A DNA stretch of 64,000 nt from contig JBCDLC010000006.1 in the NCBI GenBank assembly GCA_038745855.1, forward strand, positions 1 to 64,000, read 5' to 3'. The stretch is from UBA5336 sp038745855 (GTDB lineage: Bacteria; Pseudomonadota; Alphaproteobacteria; Caulobacterales; Hyphomonadaceae). Positions 59,265-64,000 of this stretch are shown in pieces. The notes beneath the pieces were generated by a model. The model saw only the letters and a program-made list of their open reading frames with translations. It made no database searches and was not told the origin of the DNA. Every line of letters begins with the position of its first letter. The first letter of the stretch is position 1. A program made the translations under genes and the position numbers.

Positions 59265-59888
59265 ATGGGTAAGCGGTCGATCCTCATCGTCGATGATGAT
59301 GAAGCCATTCTTTACTCCACGAGTTTCATGCTTCGCGGCGCCGGATTTGCCGTGAAAACCTATCCGGATGGCCCGCCTTTCCTCGAAGACTTCAAAAACG
59401 TCGGTGAAAATGCCTGTGTCTTGCTTGATGTGAGGATGCCCCAGATGGACGGGCTGTCTGTATTGAGAGAAGTTCGAGCGGTAGGGGCCTCGCTCCCTGT
59501 CATCGTTCTGACGGGACATGGCGACGTTTCCACTGCAGTCTCGGCCATGAAAGCGGGCGCGACGGATTTTATAGAAAAGCCCTACAAGAAAGAGACCCTC
59601 CTTCAGTCGATCGAGACCGCTTTCCATCTGATCGAAGTCGGGCAAACCCAGATGTCGCGGAGGCAAGCGGCCGAGGCACGCATCGCCGTGCTGACGGGGC
59701 GCGAAAAGGATGTTCTCGATCGGTTGGCGGACGGGCTTACGAACAAGGCAATTGCTGAAGATTTAGGCATTTCAGCGAGAACGGTAGAGATCCACAGGGC
59801 TAACCTTATGGACAAGCTTGAAGCTGAAACCCTTTCCGCAGCGCTTAAACTGGCGTTCGCCGCTGGGCTGGGGACGACGCAGGACTAG
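59265..59888 (+). CDS. fixJ: Response regulator FixJ
   Basis: A 207-aa regulator. Receiver with LIVDDDEAIL, phospho-acceptor Asp in CVLLDVRMPQMDG, LTGHGDVSTAVSAMKAGA and IEKPYKKE; then a LuxR-type HTH (LTGREKDVLDRLADGLTNKA, LGISARTVEIHRANLMDKL). This is the FixJ/TodR arrangement. It is coupled to fixL. No fixK gene is in this window, so FixJ either acts directly on cco or on a distant fixK. Confidence 0.92.
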   Translation: MGKRSILIVDDDEAILYSTSFMLRGAGFAVKTYPDGPPFLEDFKNVGENACVLLDVRMPQMDGLSVLREVRAVGASLPVIVLTGHGDVSTAVSAMKAGATDFIEKPYKKETLLQSIETAFHLIEVGQTQMSRRQAAEARIAVLTGREKDVLDRLADGLTNKAIAEDLGISARTVEIHRANLMDKLEAETLSAALKLAFAAGLGTTQD

Positions 59889-59977
59889 GTATCTTTGCTT
59901 AGTGACACTCGGTCGCAAAAAACCTACCGCTCAATCAACCCGCCTCCGCACCGGCGCGGCATAGCCTCAAGGACAAT

Positions 59978-60379
59978 ATGACAAGCGCGACACTCTCCCA
60001 AGTCAAAGACCGCGTTCTATTGATCGAAGACGACGAGGATGTTCGTAGGTCGCTGACCATGATGCTGAGAGCCAGGGGATATGCCCTCGATGTTTACGAG
60101 AGCGGGTTGGAGCTCCTTTCGACGGGATATCTCCCCGACGCCGATTGTATTCTGATCGATTACAAGATGCCGAAAATCAATGGTTTGCAATTGTTGACCC
60201 GTCTCCGAGAGGCGGGATTTTTTGCACCTGCATTATTGATAACCGGGTTCTATTCCCATGAGTTGGAGCAGAAAGCACGCGACGCAGGTTATGCTGCTGT
60301 CATTGAGAAGCCGGCTTCCGCAGACCTTCTCGCCCGCTCTATTTCCGACCTGACAGGAAGCGGCGCTTCAGGCGGCTAA
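59978..60379 (+). CDS. Stand-alone receiver protein (FixT/FixJ-receiver-like)
   Basis: A 133-aa single receiver domain: VLLIEDDEDVRRSLTMML, phospho-acceptor Asp in CILIDYKMPKINGLQL, LITGFYSHELEQKARDAG and VIEKPAS. No output domain follows; the frame ends shortly after. It lies 89 bp behind fixJ on the same strand and is most similar to FixJ-type receivers. A phosphate sink or antagonist in the FixLJ pathway is plausible but unproven. A hairpin follows its stop. Confidence 0.85.
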   Translation: MTSATLSQVKDRVLLIEDDEDVRRSLTMMLRARGYALDVYESGLELLSTGYLPDADCILIDYKMPKINGLQLLTRLREAGFFAPALLITGFYSHELEQKARDAGYAAVIEKPASADLLARSISDLTGSGASGG

Positions 60380-60380
60380 A

Positions 60381-60406
60381 ACCTTCTATTTATGAAGGTG
60401 TTTTCG
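60381..60406. terminator. Terminator hairpin after the receiver gene
   Basis: ACCTTC pairs with GAAGGT around a 7-base loop, followed by GTTTTCGTTT. A short A run precedes it, so it could act in both directions between the convergent receiver and hydroxylase genes. Confidence 0.65.
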
Positions 60407-60435
60407 TTTGAGTTTGTGATCAAAAGTAGCACCAG

Positions 60436-61233
60436 TCACTGCTGGGCGGAAGCCTTTCGCCGTTCAATGGCCGCTTTGAGATCCGCCTCTGAGTGCTCGA
60501 GGTTTTTCTTGGGATCCTTGTAAAAGGCCGTCATCTTCATGGCAGACATCAACAGCTTGTTGAGCAGCCGACCCGCGGGTTTCATGGGGCGGTCAAAGTC
60601 AAAGATGAGAACCACGCGCTCCTGGTCTGTTTCATTCCATACTTCATGCTCGTAGGTGTCGTCGAACACAAACAGTTCACCCGGCTTCCAGGCGACAATC
60701 TCGTCATGAATACGGATCCGGCATTTTTCGGCATCGTCCGGAACGATGAGCCCAATATGCGCACGCAGGATCCCCTTCGTTACGCCTTCATGCGCAGGAA
60801 TATGATAACCGGGCGCCAGGATCGAGAACATGGCGGTCTGAAGGTTTGGAACGGCTTCGAGAAGCTCGGCAGTCCTCGGCGCCAGCAGCGTGTTTGTTTT
60901 CAATCGCTTGCCGAAACCAAAGAGAATGAATGTGCGCCAGTTCTGGCCCTTCGCGAGGCGATATTGGTCTGGTGAAATGTCCTGAAAGCCAGGAATGACC
61001 TCCCTGTAGGCCAGCACGTCCTTTGCTTCCTTAAGTATTGTCGGCCATTCCGCATGGATCGCATCGAGGAAGTCGAAATTCGTTTTGGGGATCACCGGTG
61101 TGTCTGGAACGATAGACTGCCTGGACTGAAACCCTGCCGCCCAACGGATTAGCTTCTTGCCGTTTCTCTTGACGAACTTACGATAGGGCTTCGTCAGCGT
61201 GGCGGGCTTTGCGATCGTATCTGTGGACGTCAT
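60436..61233 (-). CDS. Aspartyl/asparaginyl beta-hydroxylase-family oxygenase
   Basis: A 265-aa predicted Fe(II)/2-oxoglutarate dioxygenase. HEGVTKGILRAHIGL and FVFDDTYEHEVWN provide the His and Arg residues of the AspH/LpxO fold (two metal His plus 2-oxoglutarate-binding Arg). There is no clear membrane helix. Family members hydroxylate proteins or, as LpxO, lipid A and ornithine-lipid acyl chains. Its start overlaps the stop of the cyclopropane synthase gene by four bases, so a lipid substrate is attractive but inferred. Confidence 0.85.
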   Translation of the reverse strand: MTSTDTIAKPATLTKPYRKFVKRNGKKLIRWAAGFQSRQSIVPDTPVIPKTNFDFLDAIHAEWPTILKEAKDVLAYREVIPGFQDISPDQYRLAKGQNWRTFILFGFGKRLKTNTLLAPRTAELLEAVPNLQTAMFSILAPGYHIPAHEGVTKGILRAHIGLIVPDDAEKCRIRIHDEIVAWKPGELFVFDDTYEHEVWNETDQERVVLIFDFDRPMKPAGRLLNKLLMSAMKMTAFYKDPKKNLEHSEADLKAAIERRKASAQQ

Positions 61234-62447
61234 GATTGGCTTACCAGGGTTCTTTCCGTCTCAAGCATATAGTCCCGCGTTAGGGGAAGGGCGTTGACGG
61301 ATTTACTCAGCTGGATCTGGAAGTTCATATGCTTGCCGTAGCGAAACGTGAACTCGCTGACGATCAAGTAGAACTCCCACATTCTGCAGAAGGATTCGTC
61401 GAACATCTCGGCGACCTTGTCGCGGTTCGCCTGGAACCGTTTGTCCCACTCGAGGAGTGTGTGGGCGTAATGCAGCCGCAGAATTTCGCAGTCTGTCACC
61501 CAAAGCCCTGCTTTCTCAATCTCAGCAAAGGTTTCCGATAGCGCCGGGGAATATCCTCCAGGAAAGATGTACTTTCTGATCCAGGCGCCCGTCGTCCCCG
61601 GCCCACCTTTTCGCCCGATCGAATGAACGAGCGCACATCCGTCATCTGTCAACCGGTCCCGAATGGCATCGAAATATTCCTTGTAGTGCGCCACGCCGAC
61701 ATGCTCGAACATGCCGACGGAAACGACAGCGTCGAAGGTTTCATCGACGTGCCTGTAATCCTGCAAGCGCAAGGAAACTTTGTCTTCGAGTCCCTCGGCG
61801 GCCACGCGTTCTTTCCCGAGTGTAAGCTGTTCATCGGACAACGTGACCCCAACAACGTGGCAATTGAAATGCTTTGCAATGAAAATTGAGAGCCCGCCCC
61901 AGCCGCATCCAATGTCGAGGACGCGCATGCCTGGCTTCAGGTTCAGTTTCGACGCGATGTGCGCCATTTTAAGTGTCTGGGCTTGTTCCAGAGTGATGTC
62001 TTCCCGCGGCCAATATCCGCAAGAATATTGCATGTTTTCATCGAGGAAGAGCTTATAGAACGCATTCGACAGGTCGTAGTGATGCTGCACATTTTTACGC
62101 GATGCGGCCGCCGGGTTCCGCTGATGCCACTTGCGGATGCGTTTCAACCAGGATTTCAGGACTTTCTGGGTAGGGTGTCTACGAAGCGCCCCTCTGTTGT
62201 GGGCAAAAACCTCGAGCAAGCTGCGGATGCCGCCTTCTTCAATGATTAGCGTCCCATCCATGTAGGCTTCACCAGCGTAGAGCTCGGGATTCAAAAACAA
62301 TTTCCGATACAGTGACTTATCCGTTAGCCGCACGGTCGCCGTGGGCGCTTCGCCCGTGCCGTGTCGATGATGCACCCCGTCGACATCGATAATGTTCAGT
62401 GTTCCTGTCTGAACAAACCGCGCCATCATACTGTTCAAGAGCTTCAC
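61230..62447 (-). CDS. Cyclopropane-fatty-acyl-phospholipid synthase family methyltransferase
   Basis: A 405-aa SAM-dependent enzyme. LDIGCGWGGLSIFIAKHF (SAM loop), QHHYDLSNAFYKLFLDENMQ, YSCGYW, VSVGMFEHVG and IRKYIFPGGYSPALSE are all family hallmarks. It would add a methylene or methyl group to acyl-chain double bonds in membrane lipids. GGAGGT six bases upstream supports the GTG at 62447 (KLLNSMMARFVQTG follows). The frame reaches 62498. Closely related enzymes include CfaB-type methyltransferases and mycolic-type modifiers. It forms a translationally coupled pair with the hydroxylase gene and is divergent from a fatty acyl-AMP ligase. Confidence 0.88.
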   Translation of the reverse strand: MKLLNSMMARFVQTGTLNIIDVDGVHHRHGTGEAPTATVRLTDKSLYRKLFLNPELYAGEAYMDGTLIIEEGGIRSLLEVFAHNRGALRRHPTQKVLKSWLKRIRKWHQRNPAAASRKNVQHHYDLSNAFYKLFLDENMQYSCGYWPREDITLEQAQTLKMAHIASKLNLKPGMRVLDIGCGWGGLSIFIAKHFNCHVVGVTLSDEQLTLGKERVAAEGLEDKVSLRLQDYRHVDETFDAVVSVGMFEHVGVAHYKEYFDAIRDRLTDDGCALVHSIGRKGGPGTTGAWIRKYIFPGGYSPALSETFAEIEKAGLWVTDCEILRLHYAHTLLEWDKRFQANRDKVAEMFDESFCRMWEFYLIVSEFTFRYGKHMNFQIQLSKSVNALPLTRDYMLETERTLVSQS

Positions 62448-62651
62448 GTGCACACCTCCAGCACTCGGAGCCTTATCATCGTGTTGCGAGCAGTGCACGC
62501 ACTCGCCTACGACGTGAAAAAGAGCCGGTTACGATCACGATACTGAGGAAATGGTTGTTGTTACCGATTAGAATATGACATTGGGATGACGAGGGGAACA
62601 TCTTCAAGCGGCAGACGTTCGTACGAGCGGGGGCGCATACTAACGGGGTTG

Positions 62652-64000
62652 ATGATGCGAACGAAAACGCCAAGCGCCAACGGTGTTGCCTTCAACCGCG
62701 GAAATTTCGACACCCTTTGCGAAGCCCTTGATTACGCATCAGCCGGCGAGACGGGCCTCAATTTCTATTCCGTTCGTGGCGAATTGGAGCACGTACTGAC
62801 CTACGCGGAGCTCAGAGCGCGTGCAGTGGACATGGCTGGCCGCATTGCCGCCGACACGCAGCCCGGCGATCTGATCGGCCTCATCGCAGAGACGAGCCCG
62901 GACTTCGCAGTCTTGTTTTTCGCGTGCCAGTATGCGGGCGTTCTGCCTGTCCCGGTTTCTGTACCTGTCACGCTAGGCAGCAATGAATACTATAAGGACC
63001 AGACGAAACGGATTTGTGAGACCGCGCGTCTACACAGCTTGTTCGGGCCCCAATCGATCTTGGGTGTGCTTCGTGACGCGTTGAAAGGAACCGAGGTCAA
63101 GGTTCGGGATATGGACGGTTCTGATCTTCCAAGGACCACATCGCCCCTGCGCCCGTTTAAACCTGACGGCATGTGCTACATCCAGTTCTCGTCAGGCAGT
63201 ACGAGTTCTCCGAAAGGGATCGTTGGCAGCCAGAAAAGCGTCACAACCAATTGCCGGGCAATCCAGAACGGGCTGGACGCGAAAGCGGGTGACCGTATCG
63301 CCTCTTGGCTGCCGCTGTACCATGACATGGGCCTGATCGGGCAATTCCTCGCACCGCTGATGTCGCAACTTTCGGTCGATTATATTGATCCGCAATCGTT
63401 TGCGCGGCGGCCGTCTACCTGGCTCAAACTCATCAGCGATAACCGAGCAACGCATTCCTACAGCCCGAGTTTCGGCTATGAAATCAGCGCCAAGCGCTGG
63501 CGCGGTGAAGGACTGGATTTATCGTCCTGGAGGGTCGCCGGCATTGGCGGCGACATGGTCAGGGTGGACGCACTGAATACGTTCGCGGACGTCTTCGCCA
63601 AGCACGGCTTCTCCCCAGAGGCCTTCGTTCCAAGCTATGGTCTCGCCGAAGCTACGGTCGCGGTTTCGTTTACGCCGCTGAACAAGGGCGTGACCGCTGA
63701 CGTGATAAACTCGGATATCATGCGGGCTGAACAACGGGCGATCCCGGCCGATCGCTTCACTGAAGAGCGTAATAAGCGTGCGCTCATCGCCTGCGGTCGG
63801 TCAATCGACGGCCATGAGATGAAGATCTGCGATGATGCCGGTAATGCACTCGCAGACCGGAGTGTTGGCCGAATACTCTTTCGGGGCGACAGTGTTTCTC
63901 CAGGAATCCTCGACAGAGATGATGGGGTTATCCCACTAACAGACGATGACGGATGGCTCGACACTGGCGATCTGGGCTACTGGCTGAACGGCGAAGTTGT
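62652..64000 (+). CDS. Fatty acyl-AMP ligase, 3'-truncated by the window edge
   Basis: At least 449 residues, open to the window end. FSSGSTSSPKGIVGSQKSV (P-loop), SWLPLYHDMGLIGQFLAPL, YSPSFGYEISAKRW, SYGLAEATVAVSF and DTGDLGY identify a FAAL/FadD32-type ligase. These activate fatty acids as acyl-adenylates and hand them to an acyl carrier protein, often to start polyketide, lipopeptide or lipid assembly. ATG at 62652 or 62655 with GGGG upstream. An acyl carrier or synthase gene would be expected just beyond the window. Confidence 0.88.
   Translation, partial: MMRTKTPSANGVAFNRGNFDTLCEALDYASAGETGLNFYSVRGELEHVLTYAELRARAVDMAGRIAADTQPGDLIGLIAETSPDFAVLFFACQYAGVLPVPVSVPVTLGSNEYYKDQTKRICETARLHSLFGPQSILGVLRDALKGTEVKVRDMDGSDLPRTTSPLRPFKPDGMCYIQFSSGSTSSPKGIVGSQKSVTTNCRAIQNGLDAKAGDRIASWLPLYHDMGLIGQFLAPLMSQLSVDYIDPQSFARRPSTWLKLISDNRATHSYSPSFGYEISAKRWRGEGLDLSSWRVAGIGGDMVRVDALNTFADVFAKHGFSPEAFVPSYGLAEATVAVSFTPLNKGVTADVINSDIMRAEQRAIPADRFTEERNKRALIACGRSIDGHEMKICDDAGNALADRSVGRILFRGDSVSPGILDRDDGVIPLTDDDGWLDTGDLGYWLNGEV

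Overview
The window looks like a chromosome segment of a GC-rich, aerobic alphaproteobacterium. Evidence: an erpA/dgt pair beside a SPOR-nagZ-scpA-scpB cluster, a def-fmt-truA cluster, a complete ccoNOQP-ccoGHIS cbb3 oxidase locus facing fixLJ, a class I PHA synthase, and very typical alphaproteobacterial Icd and CobT proteins. The relatives that come to mind are aquatic Hyphomonadaceae or Parvularculaceae, but the order is a guess. Essentially all DNA is coding; no rRNA, convincing tRNA, CRISPR array or insertion sequence was found.

Layout. 1-18.5 kb: two 381-bp arms of a near-identical inverted repeat (1-381 and 18167-18547) enclose pgsA-like, erpA/dgt (divergent, start codons overlapping in one CATG), a lipoprotein alpha/beta hydrolase, SPOR-nagZ-scpA-scpB, a fatty acyl-CoA ligase, a lipoprotein phosphodiesterase, an amidohydrolase pair (the second lacking the usual metal-binding histidines), a DUF1499 protein and a 1208-residue RTX protein. 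18.5-25.3 kb: accessory region with a degenerate GGDEF protein, rpmG, a TIR-domain protein and a 1282-residue secreted protein built of six carbohydrate-binding-like modules, an SGNH hydrolase and RTX repeats. 25.6-39.3 kb: astB-maiA, cobT, phaC, an aminotransferase, def-fmt-GNAT-truA, a trmJ-like methylase and icd.

39.4-49.6 kb: an acetate (short-chain acid) module. It contains a small/large sodium-solute symporter pair, a fused transporter-sensor hybrid histidine kinase (CrbS-like), its LuxR-type response regulator (CrbR-like), a DcaP-like porin and acetyl-CoA synthetase. A 26-bp element, 22/26 identical, lies upstream of both the symporter and the porin-acs units and is a candidate CrbR operator. 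49.4-60.4 kb: microaerobic respiration. The cco genes run leftward; a small cysteine-containing membrane protein, a heme-PAS FixL, FixJ and a lone receiver run rightward. The first heme site of CcoP reads RxxCH instead of CxxCH. 60.4-64 kb: an overlapping aspartyl beta-hydroxylase/cyclopropane-fatty-acid-synthase pair faces a fatty acyl-AMP ligase that runs off the window, suggesting a lipid-modification or lipid-natural-product locus.

Start sites were moved from the longest open frame where a ribosome-binding site, signal peptide or family N terminus supported it. Functions are assigned from recognisable motifs and gene order; no database search was possible.
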